From: Streptomyces yatensis
Lineage (GTDB): Bacteria > Actinomycetota > Actinomycetes > Streptomycetales > Streptomycetaceae
Assembly (NCBI RefSeq): GCF_018069625.1
Contig: NZ_CP072941.1
Coordinates: forward strand, 9,920,001-9,984,000
Length of the DNA stretch: 64,000 bases
Direction: 5' to 3'
The stretch's first letter is position 1. Every line of letters starts with the position of its first letter. The notes below the pieces were generated by a model, which saw only the letters and a program-made list of their open reading frames with translations, searched no databases and had not been told where the DNA came from. The position numbers and the translations under genes were made by a program. This document shows, one piece after another, positions 33,939 to 42,999 of this stretch.

Positions 33939-34574
33939 GTGACCGACCGTTTGCCTCACCCCCTGCGCTCCGACGCCCTGGACAACCGCGAACGCATCCT
34001 CGACGCGGCCCGCGCGCTGTTCGCCACCGAAGGTCTGAACGTGCCGATGCGGGAGGTCGCCCGGCACGCCGGGGTCGGCCCCGCCACCTTGTACCGCCGT
34101 TTCCCGACCAAGCAGATGCTGGCCACCGAAGCCTTCGCGGACGAGATGCGCGCCTGCCACGTCCTCGTCGACGAGGGGCTCGCCGATCCGGACCCGTGGC
34201 GCGGCTTCTGCCTCGTGATCGAGAAGACCTGTGAGCTGCACGCACGCAGCCGAGGCTTCACCGAAGCCTTCATGTCGACCTTCCCCGGTGCGATGGACTT
34301 CGCCGCGGAGCGTGCGTACGCAGTGAAGTCGATGGCCGAACTGGCCCACCGCGCCAAGGACGCCGGCCATCTGCGTCCGGACTTCGTCCTGGACGACCTG
34401 ATCCTCATGCTCATGGCCAACAGGGGTATCCACACCGCATCGCAGGCCACCCGGGTCGCGGCCTCCCGGCGCTTCGCCGCGCTCGTCATCCAGGCGTTCC
34501 GCGCCTCCCCGCAGCACTCACCGCTCCCGCCGGTGGCACGACTGGCAACCGCGGCATCAGGCAAGATCATGTGA
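33939..34574 (+). CDS. TetR-family regulator divergent from the quinone oxidoreductase
   Basis: 211 residues from GTG 33939. The helix-turn-helix domain is clear (RERILDAARALFATEG, VPMREVARHAGVGPATLYRRFPTKQML). The rest, with DPWRGFCLVIEKTCELHAR and DDLILMLMANRGI, fits the SCO4008/YxaF-like C-terminal group. TAAAGT (33926-33931) lies seven bases before this GTG, suggesting a leaderless transcript; a TTG at 33921 is an alternative start. The divergent oxidoreductase is its likely target (inference). Confidence 0.87.
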   Translation: MTDRLPHPLRSDALDNRERILDAARALFATEGLNVPMREVARHAGVGPATLYRRFPTKQMLATEAFADEMRACHVLVDEGLADPDPWRGFCLVIEKTCELHARSRGFTEAFMSTFPGAMDFAAERAYAVKSMAELAHRAKDAGHLRPDFVLDDLILMLMANRGIHTASQATRVAASRRFAALVIQAFRASPQHSPLPPVARLATAASGKIM

Positions 34575-34894
34575 AGACATCGCCGAGGGCCTGTCCGGGC
34601 GACGCCCGTCGTGACTTCCTCCAACTGCTCGTACGCAGCCGCCGCTAGGGCGTACATGGCGATGGCGTGGCAGGGGAGGCCGAGGCGTGTCCCGTGTCTG
34701 CCCGGCTGTGCGGGGTGGCGACGGTAGCCTCTACCGCGGACGGCGGCACGCGGGTACGGCGTTTTCACACGCCGGTGCGGAGTGCCACCGGTCGGTCGTA
34801 CGTGGTCGTACGGGGGGAAGTGTTCTGGTGACCGGGGCCGGCCGGAGTCCGCGCACGGCCGCCAGGAGAGATGAAGACATCGGGAGGGTCGGGC
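34575..34894. other. Intergenic region before the squalene/phytoene synthase-like gene
   Basis: 320 bases without a supported gene. A minus-strand stretch at about 34610-34690 reads like protein (HAIAMYALAAAAYEQLEEV) but is short, has no start or ribosome site and runs into noise on both sides; it may be a remnant of a lost gene. Confidence 0.35.
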
Positions 34895-35803
34895 ATGAGC
34901 CGGTGGGGCACGGCGCTGGATGCCGCGGGGATCAGCGATCCCCGGCTGCGGGAGGACTACACGCACCAGCGGAAACTGGTGGCGGGCTACCGGCGCAGCT
35001 CCTACCTCGCCGCGCGCCTGCTGCTGCCTCCGCCGTTGCTGCCGCATCTGATCGCGGCGACCGCCTTCATGCACCGCACCGACACCCTCCTCGACAGCGG
35101 CCCCGCCGAGGAGCGCGCCGGGGCCTTCGCGGAGTGGGCGAAACAGGTGCGTGACGGCCTGGCCGGTGGCGGAAGCGAGCATGCTGCCGTACGGCCGCTG
35201 CTGCACACCGTCTCCGCGCATCCAGGGCTGCGCGAGCGGGTCGAGGACTTCCTCGACGCGGCCCCACTGGAGCTGGAGTTCACCGGGTTCGCCGCCGAAG
35301 CGGACTACCAGCGTTACGTCGACACGTATGCGCTACCGGCGTTCATGCTGATCGCGGGCCTCTTCGCAGGGGAGGACACCCCGGTGGGCTACCGCGAGGC
35401 ATGCCGCGTGTACATCGACGGCAGTCAGCGCCTGGACTTCGTCAACGACCTGTCCGAAGACCTCGCCGACGGGCGGCTGAACCTGGTGCGGGAGACTCTC
35501 GACGCACACGGTGTCAGCCGCGTCGACCTGGAGAAGGCCAGGGACACCTCCGGGACCCGGAGCCTGGTGGCGCACGTGCTCGGCCAGGCCCACCAGTCCC
35601 TGTCCGGCAGCCGGAGCCTGGTCGGCCTCGCGCCACCCGAGGGCCGCCCGCTGTTCCGCGCCATGATCGAGATCGAGCAGCTCACGGCCACGGCGGCCGC
35701 CGCCAAGGGTCCCGGCGTCCTCCGCGCCCCCGCCCGGCCTCCGCTGCCGGCCACCGCCCGGGTGCTGCTCCGGGAGCGCCGCCACGCCCGTCGGCCGCGC
35801 TGA
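34895..35803 (+). CDS. Squalene/phytoene synthase-family protein
   Basis: 302 residues from ATG 34895 (GGGAGG seven to nine bases upstream; the ATG at 34871 has its Shine-Dalgarno too close). The two Asp-rich motifs of head-to-head prenyl synthases are present: DTLLD near residue 55 and DFVNDLSED near residue 185, the latter in the family block QRLDFVNDLSEDLADGRLNL. RKLVAGYRRSSYLAARLLLPP matches the N terminus of the trans-isoprenyl diphosphate synthase fold. It could join two prenyl diphosphates, but no carotenoid or hopanoid genes are nearby, so the product is unknown. The last 40 residues are basic and Pro/Ala rich. Confidence 0.82.
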   Translation: MSRWGTALDAAGISDPRLREDYTHQRKLVAGYRRSSYLAARLLLPPPLLPHLIAATAFMHRTDTLLDSGPAEERAGAFAEWAKQVRDGLAGGGSEHAAVRPLLHTVSAHPGLRERVEDFLDAAPLELEFTGFAAEADYQRYVDTYALPAFMLIAGLFAGEDTPVGYREACRVYIDGSQRLDFVNDLSEDLADGRLNLVRETLDAHGVSRVDLEKARDTSGTRSLVAHVLGQAHQSLSGSRSLVGLAPPEGRPLFRAMIEIEQLTATAAAAKGPGVLRAPARPPLPATARVLLRERRHARRPR

Positions 35804-35821
35804 ACGTGGCACATCCGCGCG

Positions 35822-36436
35822 TCAGCGCGGAACGGTGTCCGCGTCCGGGGTGGCCGTCGAATAGAAGACGGACTTCTGCTGCTTGGTGCGGTGTGCTTGG
35901 CCCTTGGCGACGAGTGATTCGAGGGTGCTGCGCACCACCGTGGGCTTGATGTCGCGTCCCGGAAGAGCCTGGGTGAGAGTGGCGGTGATCTCGGCCGCGG
36001 AGCGGGGCTCGCCATGCTGGGTGAGGTCACCGCGCACGAGCTCCCGGAGCGTGGGCGCGCCCGCTTCGCGCCCTGGCTTGCGGCTCGGGCGGCTGCCGGC
36101 TGACTCCGTGCTCTTCCGATGTCCGCTGGTCGCGCCGGCCTTCTTCCGGGGCTTGCGGGTGGCAGGCGGCGCCGCGGACTCCCGCGTGGCGGAGGGACCA
36201 TTCCCGGAGACGCTGACGCCACCGTTCTGCGGTGTGCCACCGACGGCGTCGTCACCAAGGGTCTCTCGCATGCTGAGCAGGAGCGCCCGGTTGTCTTCCA
36301 GCACCGCCAACTGCTCCTGCAGTGAGGCGATTTCGGAGCTGAGGCGCTCGTGCTCGGCGGAGTTGCGTTCCAGATCGGCGGCGACCTGGGCCGCGTACTG
36401 GGATTTCAGGCTGGTGTTATCGGCAGGAGTGTCCAC
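35822..36436 (-). CDS. Coiled-coil protein with C-terminal winged-helix-like domain
   Basis: 204 residues from GTG 36436, chosen because AGGGAG lies six bases upstream; longer in-frame starts lack one. Residues about 10-65 form a strong coiled coil (AADLERNSAEHERLSSEIASLQEQ). A long basic linker rich in Lys, Arg, Ser and Gly follows (residues about 80-130). The last 70 residues (TLRELVRGDLTQHGEPRSAA... VVRSTLESLVAKGQAHRT) look like a winged helix. It may be a nucleoid or regulatory DNA-binding protein; I do not recognise a characterised homologue. It is convergent with the synthase gene with 18 bases between. Confidence 0.72.
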   Translation of the reverse strand: MDTPADNTSLKSQYAAQVAADLERNSAEHERLSSEIASLQEQLAVLEDNRALLLSMRETLGDDAVGGTPQNGGVSVSGNGPSATRESAAPPATRKPRKKAGATSGHRKSTESAGSRPSRKPGREAGAPTLRELVRGDLTQHGEPRSAAEITATLTQALPGRDIKPTVVRSTLESLVAKGQAHRTKQQKSVFYSTATPDADTVPR

Positions 36437-36610
36437 TACAAGCTCCCTCATCTGGGCGCACACCACGTTGGTGCTGGATGGTACATCCGTGTGATTGCCA
36501 CGTGGAGGCCGATCCCGCCGTTGAGCTGGTGCGGTGGCCGCGGCCACCGCACCAGGGGGTGCACACACGGTCGGCAGCTCGGTGGCCACGTTCCGACGGC
36601 CGGACAGTCC

Positions 36611-36640
36611 TTGCCCCGCTTAGCCGGACACTCGTAAGGT
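36611..36640 (+). promoter_or_regulatory. Candidate promoter of the second CYP105 gene
   Basis: TTGCCC (36611-36616), 18 bases, then TAAGGT (36635-36640). Transcription would start near 36647, which excludes the upstream in-frame ATG at 36646 as start codon. Confidence 0.45.
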
Positions 36641-36684
36641 GACGTGTGTCAGGTTGCCATCAACTCCGCAGCAAGGAAGGCGAG

Positions 36685-37920
36685 ATGACGACCACCGCAT
36701 CCGAGGCCGCGTTCACCGGCGAAGCGCCGTTCTTCCCCGCCCCGCGCACCTGCCCGTTCAGCGCACCTCCGCAGCACACCGCGTTCCGGGAAGCCGGCGG
36801 TCTGCACAAGGTCACCATCTGGGACGGCTCCACGCATTGGCTGGCCACCCGGCACGCGGACATCCGTGCCGTCCTCTCCAGCCCGTCCTTCAGCGCCGAT
36901 GTGCGCAACCCCGACTTCCCGCTGGTCCACTCCAACCAGCCCGAACACGAGGGCGGTCTGTTCCTGCGGCTGGACGACCCCGAGCACGCCAGGCTCCGGC
37001 AGATGCTCACCAAGGAGTTCAGCGTCAGGCGCACGCAGGCGATGCGCGAGAACCTGCTGCGGATCACGGACGAGTTGATCGACGCGATGCTCGCCAAGGG
37101 CGGCCCGGCCGACTTCATCCGGGACTTCGCACTGCCCCTGCCCTCCCGGGCCATCTGCCTCATCCTCGGCGTCCCCTACGAGGACCACGACCTCTTCGAG
37201 TGGCACGCCAACGCCGGGACGGACCTGGACGTCAGCCACGAGGAGCGGGCCCGTGCACAGCGGGAGGCGTTCGCATACTACGAGGCCCTCGTCGAGCGCA
37301 AACGCCGAGAGCCCTCCGACGACATGATCAGCCGGCTGCTGGCCCACCACACCGGCCCGGACGGGTTCGCGCCCGAGATGATGCCCGTCCTGGTCGGAAT
37401 CCTGGTCGGCGCCGGACACGAGACCACCGCCAATATGCTGAGCCTGGGCACGGTGGCGCTCCTGGTCAACCCGGATCAGCGCGACCGGCTGCGGGCCCAC
37501 CCCGAGTTGGCCCCGAGCGCCGCGGAGGAGATGCTGCGCTACTGGAGCATCGTCTCCACCGATCCGCGGCGGGTGGCCCTCGAAGACGTCGAGGTGGGCG
37601 GGCAGCTTGTCCGCAGGGGCGAGGGAGTCATCGTCTCGCTGATCGCGGGAAACCGGGACCCCCGCGCCTTCGGCGCCGACGAGGGCGAGTGTCCCGCGGA
37701 CACGCTCGACATCGCGCGCAACGCCCGTCGCCACGTGGCGTTCGGGTTCGGCTCCCACCAGTGCCTGGGCCAGAACCTGGCCCGGGTGGAGATGCAAGTG
37801 GCCTGGCCGCGGCTCTTCGAACGCATCCCCGGGCTGCGGCTCGCCATCGCCCAGGACGAGCTGCCGTTCAAGAAGAACTCCATCGTCTACGGCCTCAACT
37901 CCCTTCCGGTCACCTGGTGA
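36685..37920 (+). CDS. Cytochrome P450, CYP105-like
   Basis: 411 residues from ATG 36685 (GGAAGG upstream). I-helix motif GAGHETT (about 242-248), ExxR in EEMLR (about 281-285), and haem loop FGFGSHQCLG with Cys360. RLDDPEHARLRQML and the end VYGLNSLPVTW place it in the CYP105 group, like the P450 at 5.7 kb. It needs a ferredoxin and reductase; the pair at 19.2-20.7 kb is the only one in the window. A TetR gene follows 50 bases downstream and an alcohol dehydrogenase after that, suggesting a small inducible oxidation unit (inference). Confidence 0.92.
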   Translation: MTTTASEAAFTGEAPFFPAPRTCPFSAPPQHTAFREAGGLHKVTIWDGSTHWLATRHADIRAVLSSPSFSADVRNPDFPLVHSNQPEHEGGLFLRLDDPEHARLRQMLTKEFSVRRTQAMRENLLRITDELIDAMLAKGGPADFIRDFALPLPSRAICLILGVPYEDHDLFEWHANAGTDLDVSHEERARAQREAFAYYEALVERKRREPSDDMISRLLAHHTGPDGFAPEMMPVLVGILVGAGHETTANMLSLGTVALLVNPDQRDRLRAHPELAPSAAEEMLRYWSIVSTDPRRVALEDVEVGGQLVRRGEGVIVSLIAGNRDPRAFGADEGECPADTLDIARNARRHVAFGFGSHQCLGQNLARVEMQVAWPRLFERIPGLRLAIAQDELPFKKNSIVYGLNSLPVTW

Positions 37921-37970
37921 GCCGGGCGGAACCCTGACGACAGAAGGACTGCCCCTCGAGGTGTCGCAGA

Positions 37971-38627
37971 ATGAGGTGCATGAACGAGGACACCGCCACC
38001 GACACCACACGCCGGCGCAATCCCCGCGGCCAGGGGGACCGGCTCCGCGCGGAGATTCTGGCCGCCGTGGCACGGCTCCTTGACGAGAAGCTCACGCAGA
38101 ACCCACTGCCGGTGTCCCTCCGGGAGGTCGCACGCGAAGTCGGCATCGCCGCCCAGAGCATGTATCTGCACTTCGCCGACAAGGACCAGCTCGCCCGCGC
38201 CGTCGCCGAGGACGGCTACCAACGTGTCGTCGCGGCCATGCGCGACGCCGATGGCCAGGCGGCCGCCCACGGTGCCGACGCAGGCGAACGCCTCCGCGCC
38301 CAGGCGAACGCCTTCTGCGCCTTCGCCCGCGCCGAGCGCGGTGTCATCCGCCTGATGTTCGGTCATAACTCGTCCAGCTTCGGCGAGCCCGGCCGGACCC
38401 ACCCGGCCCGCCTGCTGTGGCGGCAGTGGCTGGACGCCATCCACGCCTGTGAGGAGGAAGGGCTGCGCTGGCCCGACGGCGCCGAGCAGACCGCGATCCT
38501 CCTGTGGTCCGCCCTCTTCGGCCGCTTCGCCCTGTGGACCTCCACGTTCGGGCGCCACGACGCACAGGAACTCACCACCTTCGTCGACCGCACCGTCGAC
38601 ACTCTGCTGCGCGACGCACATCGGTGA
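37971..38627 (+). CDS. TetR-family regulator downstream of a CYP105
   Basis: 218 residues. Helix-turn-helix at residues about 22-70 (RLRAEILAAVARLLDEK, SLREVAREVGIAAQSMYLHFADKDQLARAV). The C-terminal domain has the WHG-like ligand-fold segment of TetR_C_13 proteins (ANAFCAFARAERGVIRLMFG). GAGGTG precedes ATG 37971; ATG 37980 is possible. An 8-base palindrome CCTCGAGG lies just upstream (about 37954-37961). It probably controls the P450 before it and/or the dehydrogenase after it (inference). Confidence 0.87.
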   Translation: MRCMNEDTATDTTRRRNPRGQGDRLRAEILAAVARLLDEKLTQNPLPVSLREVAREVGIAAQSMYLHFADKDQLARAVAEDGYQRVVAAMRDADGQAAAHGADAGERLRAQANAFCAFARAERGVIRLMFGHNSSSFGEPGRTHPARLLWRQWLDAIHACEEEGLRWPDGAEQTAILLWSALFGRFALWTSTFGRHDAQELTTFVDRTVDTLLRDAHR

Positions 38628-38757
38628 CGGCGTCTCAGGGCCTGCCGTCGGATGCGCCGCATGCGGCAGACTGCGTGCGGCATCATGATCACTCGCCGCC
38701 CCGTACCGGCGCGGTGACCGGCCGCTCCACCCGGCGAAGCATCTGAAAGGACCACCG

Positions 38758-39867
38758 ATGACCTTGGACGCAGGACCGATACGCTCCGGCGCGCACGCGA
38801 CGGCAGACGCGGTGGCGGACGGCCTCCCGGCCACGATGCGCGCGGCGCGGTTCGACGCGGCGGCGGGCACGCTCACGGTCGAGGATGTGCCCGTGCCCCG
38901 GCCGGGAGCGGGCGAGGTCGTGGTCAAGGTGGCCGCGTGCGGCATCTGCCAGTCGGACCTGAGCCAGCTCGACGGCCATATCGCGCCCCGGCTGCCGGTG
39001 GTCACCCCGGGGCATGAGGCGTCGGGCGTGGTGGCGGCGGTCGGCGATGGCGCCGGGCACTGGAGCGCGGGCGACCGGGTGGTCCTGGGCGCGGGAAAGG
39101 CGTGCGGCACGTGTCCCGCCTGCCGGTTCGGCGGTGGTACGAACACCTGTGAGGACCTCCAGGTCATGGCCTTCCACTACGACGGGGCCTGGGCCGAGTA
39201 CGTACTGACCGACGCCACCACGCTCATCGCCGTGCCCGACTCCGTACCGCTGGAACACGCCGCCGTGCTCGCCGACGCCGTGTCCACCCCGTACGGCGCC
39301 ATCGACACCGCCCAGCTGCGGTCCGCCGAATCCGTGGGCATCTGGGGGCTGGGAGGCCTGGGCACCCACCTTGTGCAGCTGACCCGCATCTGCGGCGCCT
39401 CCCCGATCGTCGCCCTCGATCCCCTGCCCGCCGCACGCGAGCGCGCCCTCGCCCTGGGCGCCGACTTCGCGCTCGACCCGACGGACGATGGCACCCGGGC
39501 CAGGCTGAAGGAGATCACGGCGGGCAAGGGCCTGGACGTCGCCTTCGACTGCGTCGGGCGCACGCCCTCCTTCACCCAGGCAGAGCGTGCCCTCGGCCAT
39601 CGGGGCCGCCTGGTGCTCGTCGGCATCTCTCCCGACCCGCTGTCCGTGGGCCCCGAACTCCACTTCGTGCGCAACCGCCACACCGTGATCGGGCACACCG
39701 GGTATCGCATGGAGCATCTGGAGGACCTGGTCGAGCTGACCGCCCGGGGCCGTCTGGACATCTCCGGGTCGGTCAGCGCGGTGCTGCCACTGGAGGACGT
39801 GAACGAGGCCATCCGCCGGCTGCGCGACCGGGAGGGCAACCCGATCCGCATCCTGCTGCGGCCCTGA
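38758..39867 (+). CDS. Zinc-dependent alcohol dehydrogenase
   Basis: 369 residues. The catalytic zinc site is in ACGICQSD and TPGHEASG, the structural zinc loop is reduced (ACGTCPACRFGGGTNTC, with three clear Cys), and the NAD(P) fold begins VGIWGLGGLGTHLVQL. It oxidises alcohols or reduces aldehydes in the cytoplasm. AAAGGA lies seven bases before the ATG. The N terminus carries about 25 extra residues before the usual TMRAARFD start, so ATG at about 38836 is a possible alternative. It follows the P450/TetR pair and may process the P450 product. Confidence 0.9.
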   Translation: MTLDAGPIRSGAHATADAVADGLPATMRAARFDAAAGTLTVEDVPVPRPGAGEVVVKVAACGICQSDLSQLDGHIAPRLPVVTPGHEASGVVAAVGDGAGHWSAGDRVVLGAGKACGTCPACRFGGGTNTCEDLQVMAFHYDGAWAEYVLTDATTLIAVPDSVPLEHAAVLADAVSTPYGAIDTAQLRSAESVGIWGLGGLGTHLVQLTRICGASPIVALDPLPAARERALALGADFALDPTDDGTRARLKEITAGKGLDVAFDCVGRTPSFTQAERALGHRGRLVLVGISPDPLSVGPELHFVRNRHTVIGHTGYRMEHLEDLVELTARGRLDISGSVSAVLPLEDVNEAIRRLRDREGNPIRILLRP

Positions 39868-39929
39868 GGCGGGTCTGCTGTCGGCGAAGGCCGCCCTGCC
39901 GGTGGCGGCCTGTCGCCTAGCCTCCGGGT

Positions 39930-40613
39930 ATGGCTGATCATTGTTCGGTGGAGCCGGCAGGGATCCGGCTGGCCTATCAGGTGTCGGGCCCGCCGGACGC
40001 TCCGCCGCTGGTGCTGTTGCACGCCCTGGGGGAGGACGCCACCGACTGGGACGTGGTGGCGTCCGTCCTCGCCCGGAGCCGGCGGGTCTACGCCCTCGAC
40101 CTTCGTGGCCACGGCCGAAGTGACTGGCCGGGGGACTACTCCCTCGAACTCATGCGGGCCGATGTGCTCGCCGTGCTGGACGAGCTGGCACTCGGCCAAG
40201 TGGAGCTGGTCGGCCACTCGATGGGTGGGATCGTGGCCTACCTGATCGCGTCGGACCAGCCGCGGCGGGTGGCCCGGCTCGTCCTGGAGGATGTCGGGGC
40301 TCCGCGTCCCCGGCGGCCGACCACTCCGGCCAAGCCGGAGGGCGAGCTCACCTTCGACTGGGAGATGGTGCTCGCCATCAGGAAGCAGATCGACACGCCG
40401 GACCCGGTGTGGTGGGAGCGGCTTGCCGGGATCACCGCCGATACTCTGGTGGTGGGCGGCGGCCCCGGTAGCCATGTGCCTCAGGACGGCGTCGCCGAGC
40501 TGGCCCACCGCATCCCCGGCGGACGCATGGTCACCATCCCGGTCGGGCACCTGATCCACAGCGCGGACCCACAGGCGTTCACGGAGGCGGTTTCGAGGTT
40601 TCTGGAGCTGTAG
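39930..40613 (+). CDS. Alpha/beta hydrolase
   Basis: 227 residues, short for the fold. The oxyanion region LLHALGEDATDW, the catalytic Ser in VGHSMGG, an Asp in strand-6 region TLVVGGGPG and the late His in VGHLIHSADP complete the triad. The usual lid domain is much reduced. The substrate is unknown. No ribosome site is seen; TAGCCT (39918-39923) lies six bases before the ATG, the spacing of a leaderless Streptomyces transcript. Confidence 0.87.
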   Translation: MADHCSVEPAGIRLAYQVSGPPDAPPLVLLHALGEDATDWDVVASVLARSRRVYALDLRGHGRSDWPGDYSLELMRADVLAVLDELALGQVELVGHSMGGIVAYLIASDQPRRVARLVLEDVGAPRPRRPTTPAKPEGELTFDWEMVLAIRKQIDTPDPVWWERLAGITADTLVVGGGPGSHVPQDGVAELAHRIPGGRMVTIPVGHLIHSADPQAFTEAVSRFLEL

Positions 40614-40661
40614 AGGGGTATCCGCCCTGCCCCAACGCTGGAGGTCCCGCTCAGGTCCCGC

Positions 40662-41462
40662 TCAGGCCCCGCTCTCCCCGGCGGTCCGATCGACCCGTTC
40701 GCGTACCCAGGTCAGGAACGTTCGCACCTCGGCGGCGGGCAGGGGGACCGCGGATGAGCGGGGTCGCTCGAAGCTGCGCACCGCGGCCTCGACGAGCGGC
40801 CGGAAGTCCTCCTCGGCCAGGGCGACTTCCCGCGCCGCCCCGCGCTTGGCCATCCAGCGCCCCGTACGGCAGAACACCACCGCGCGGCAGCCGTTGAGCA
40901 CACGGTTGTCCGCGAGGTGACCTTCGCCATCGCCGTGCTCACGGACGGAGGCGCGGATCGCGGCCAGCACGTCCGGGCGCTCCGGCGCGGCGATCACCTC
41001 CCGGGCGGGGCGGCCGAACAGCGAGAGCCCGGTCCGATGGGCGACGGAGCGGTCGATGACGTACCAGAACGCCGGGGACCGCGCCGCGTCGAAGTCGGCG
41101 CGGTTCGGCAGCAGCGGGCCGGTGTTGAGGTCCAGCAGGTACCCGGCCGCGGCGGAGGGGCGGCTGAGGAAATCCGTTCCGTAGACCACCAGTTCCAGGC
41201 CCGCCGCCGGGCAGGGGAGATGGGGGTGGGCGAGGGCGCCGGCCAGGTCGTGCAGGGCCGGTCCGGGCAGCGACGGCTCCACGGCGACCGTCACATCGAC
41301 GTCGCTGCGCCCGTGCCGATAGTCCCGCAGTGCCAGGGAACCGACCGCGAAGACACTCACCAGATGAGGCCCGCACACCGTGCGGATGCGCCGGACGAGT
41401 TCCACCAGGTAGGGCCGCAGTTCGGTGGGGAGGGACGGCGGATCTTCGCGAGGGTGGGCCAC
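40662..41462 (-). CDS. Aminoglycoside nucleotidyltransferase-like protein (AadA-like fold)
   Basis: 266 residues from GTG 41462. VFAVGSLALRDYRHGRSDVDVTVAV holds the nucleotidyltransferase GS-x-DxD motif, and the C-terminal half is an all-helical domain (RVLNGCRAVVFCRTGRWMAKRGAA, DFRPLVEAAVRSF) as in AadA/DUF4111 proteins, which adenylylate streptomycin/spectinomycin. Many actinobacterial relatives confer no known resistance. The open frame runs 1 kb further upstream antisense to the MFS gene and is rejected there. GATACT six bases before GTG 41462 may be the -10 box of a leaderless transcript. Confidence 0.8.
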   Translation of the reverse strand: MAHPREDPPSLPTELRPYLVELVRRIRTVCGPHLVSVFAVGSLALRDYRHGRSDVDVTVAVEPSLPGPALHDLAGALAHPHLPCPAAGLELVVYGTDFLSRPSAAAGYLLDLNTGPLLPNRADFDAARSPAFWYVIDRSVAHRTGLSLFGRPAREVIAAPERPDVLAAIRASVREHGDGEGHLADNRVLNGCRAVVFCRTGRWMAKRGAAREVALAEEDFRPLVEAAVRSFERPRSSAVPLPAAEVRTFLTWVRERVDRTAGESGA

Positions 41463-41574
41463 ATGTCCAGTATCCACAGCGTGATCCGGGCCGCCGGTCC
41501 CCCCTGTGCACCTCATCCGTCCCTTATTGTGCCTTTTGTCGTAGAGCCTTCGTGGGCGGGACGGAGTCGGGGAC

Positions 41575-42999
41575 GTGGCGTTCGCGGAGTCGGCGAGTGG
41601 TGGCGAGCCCGCGTCCTCTCCTGAACCCGGCCCCGTGTCCGGCGTGCGGTACTGGGTTCCGCTGCTGGCCGTGTGCGCCGGGTACTTCATGGTGATCCTG
41701 GACGTGACGGTCATCAATGTGGCCGTGCCGGTGATCGGCCGTGAGCTGTCGGCTTCGCTCACCGGCATCCAGTGGATCACCGACGGGTACACCCTGGTCT
41801 TCGCCGGGTTCCTGTTGAGCGGCGGTGCGCTGGGGGACAGGCTGGGAAACCGCCGGATCTTCTGCACCGGCGTGGCGGTGTTCACCGTGTCCTCGGCCGC
41901 GTGCGCCTTCGCGCCGAGCACCCCCGTCCTGATCGCCGCCCGGGTGGTGGAGGGCCTCGGCGCGGCGCTGATCGTGCCCGGCTCGCTGGCCCTTCTCCAG
42001 CAGGCGTATCCGGCTCCGGCCGCCCGCTCGCGGGCCTTCGGGGTCTGGGGATCCACCGCGGGCATCGCGGCCTCGGCGGGGCCGCTGCTGGGCGGGCTGC
42101 TGGTGTCCACCGTGGGCTGGCGGTGGGTGTTCCTCATCAACCTGCCCGTCGGCGTCGCCTGCCTGGTGCTGACGCTGCGCCAGGTGGCACCCTCCGACCG
42201 GCTCACCGGCCGGGCCCTGGACTGGCCGGCGCAGTGCGCGGTGGTGGCGGCAGTGGCCTCGCTGACCGCAGCGCTCAACGAGGCCGGCCGGCGTGGGTGG
42301 ACCGATCCGGCCGTCCTCGCCGGGATGGGCCTGTCCGTACTGGCCACGATGGCGTTCCTGGTGCGCGAGCGGCTGGCCCGCTCGCCCGCCGTGCCGCCGA
42401 GCCTGCTGCGCTCGCGTGCGCTGGGTGGCGGAGCCGTCATCGGCCTGCTGTTCAATTTCGGCTTCTACGGCATGGTGTTCACCGCCAGCCTGGACTTCCA
42501 GCACCAGCGCGGCTACAGCGCCCTCGTCACCGGCCTGGCGCTGTTCCCCGCGGTGGCGATGACCATGTTCGCCTCCGTGCTGTCCGGGCGGCTGGCCCGC
42601 ACGACCGGCGACCGTCCGCTGGTGTTCAGCGGCATGCTGCTGGCGGGCCTTGGGCTGGTGGGCTGGGTCGCGGCGGGAGTCGATCCTCCTTACCCGCTGC
42701 TGGTGGCCCCGATGATGGCGGCGGGGTTCGGCACCTCCTTCGCGCTCACCGGCTCCGCCTCCACCGTCATGGGCGCCGCCCCCGCGGCGTACTCAGGGAC
42801 CGCCTCCGCGCTGTTCAACACCACCCGCCAACTCGGAAGCGCCATCGGCGTGGCGCTCGGTGGCACCCTGCTGGCCACCGCTGCCGACTACGGCGAGGGG
42901 CTGCGCACCAGCATGGCCATCGGTGCGCTCGCCTACCTGGCCGCCGCGGGTCTCGCATGGTTCTGCGTACCGCCCAAAACCCGAGGGCGAAACGGCTGA
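41575..42999 (+). CDS. MFS drug exporter, DHA2 (EmrB/QacA) family, 14 TM
   Basis: 474 residues with 14 hydrophobic segments. VILDVTVINVAVPVIG is motif D1 of DHA2 exporters, GALGDRLGNRRIFCTGVAVF motif A, and GSTAGIAASAGPLLGGLLV motif C. It would export a drug or metabolite using the proton gradient. GTG 41575 with GGAG upstream is the start. It is the last gene before the non-coding leader of the PKS locus and is a candidate exporter for its product (inference), though it is separated from it by 1.1 kb. Confidence 0.9.
   Translation: MAFAESASGGEPASSPEPGPVSGVRYWVPLLAVCAGYFMVILDVTVINVAVPVIGRELSASLTGIQWITDGYTLVFAGFLLSGGALGDRLGNRRIFCTGVAVFTVSSAACAFAPSTPVLIAARVVEGLGAALIVPGSLALLQQAYPAPAARSRAFGVWGSTAGIAASAGPLLGGLLVSTVGWRWVFLINLPVGVACLVLTLRQVAPSDRLTGRALDWPAQCAVVAAVASLTAALNEAGRRGWTDPAVLAGMGLSVLATMAFLVRERLARSPAVPPSLLRSRALGGGAVIGLLFNFGFYGMVFTASLDFQHQRGYSALVTGLALFPAVAMTMFASVLSGRLARTTGDRPLVFSGMLLAGLGLVGWVAAGVDPPYPLLVAPMMAAGFGTSFALTGSASTVMGAAPAAYSGTASALFNTTRQLGSAIGVALGGTLLATAADYGEGLRTSMAIGALAYLAAAGLAWFCVPPKTRGRNG

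Noticed and set aside
40640..40670. Direct repeat GGTCCCGCTCA near the nucleotidyltransferase stop
   Set aside because: Only two imperfect 11-base copies in a short convergent gap, with no sign of a mobile-element target site.
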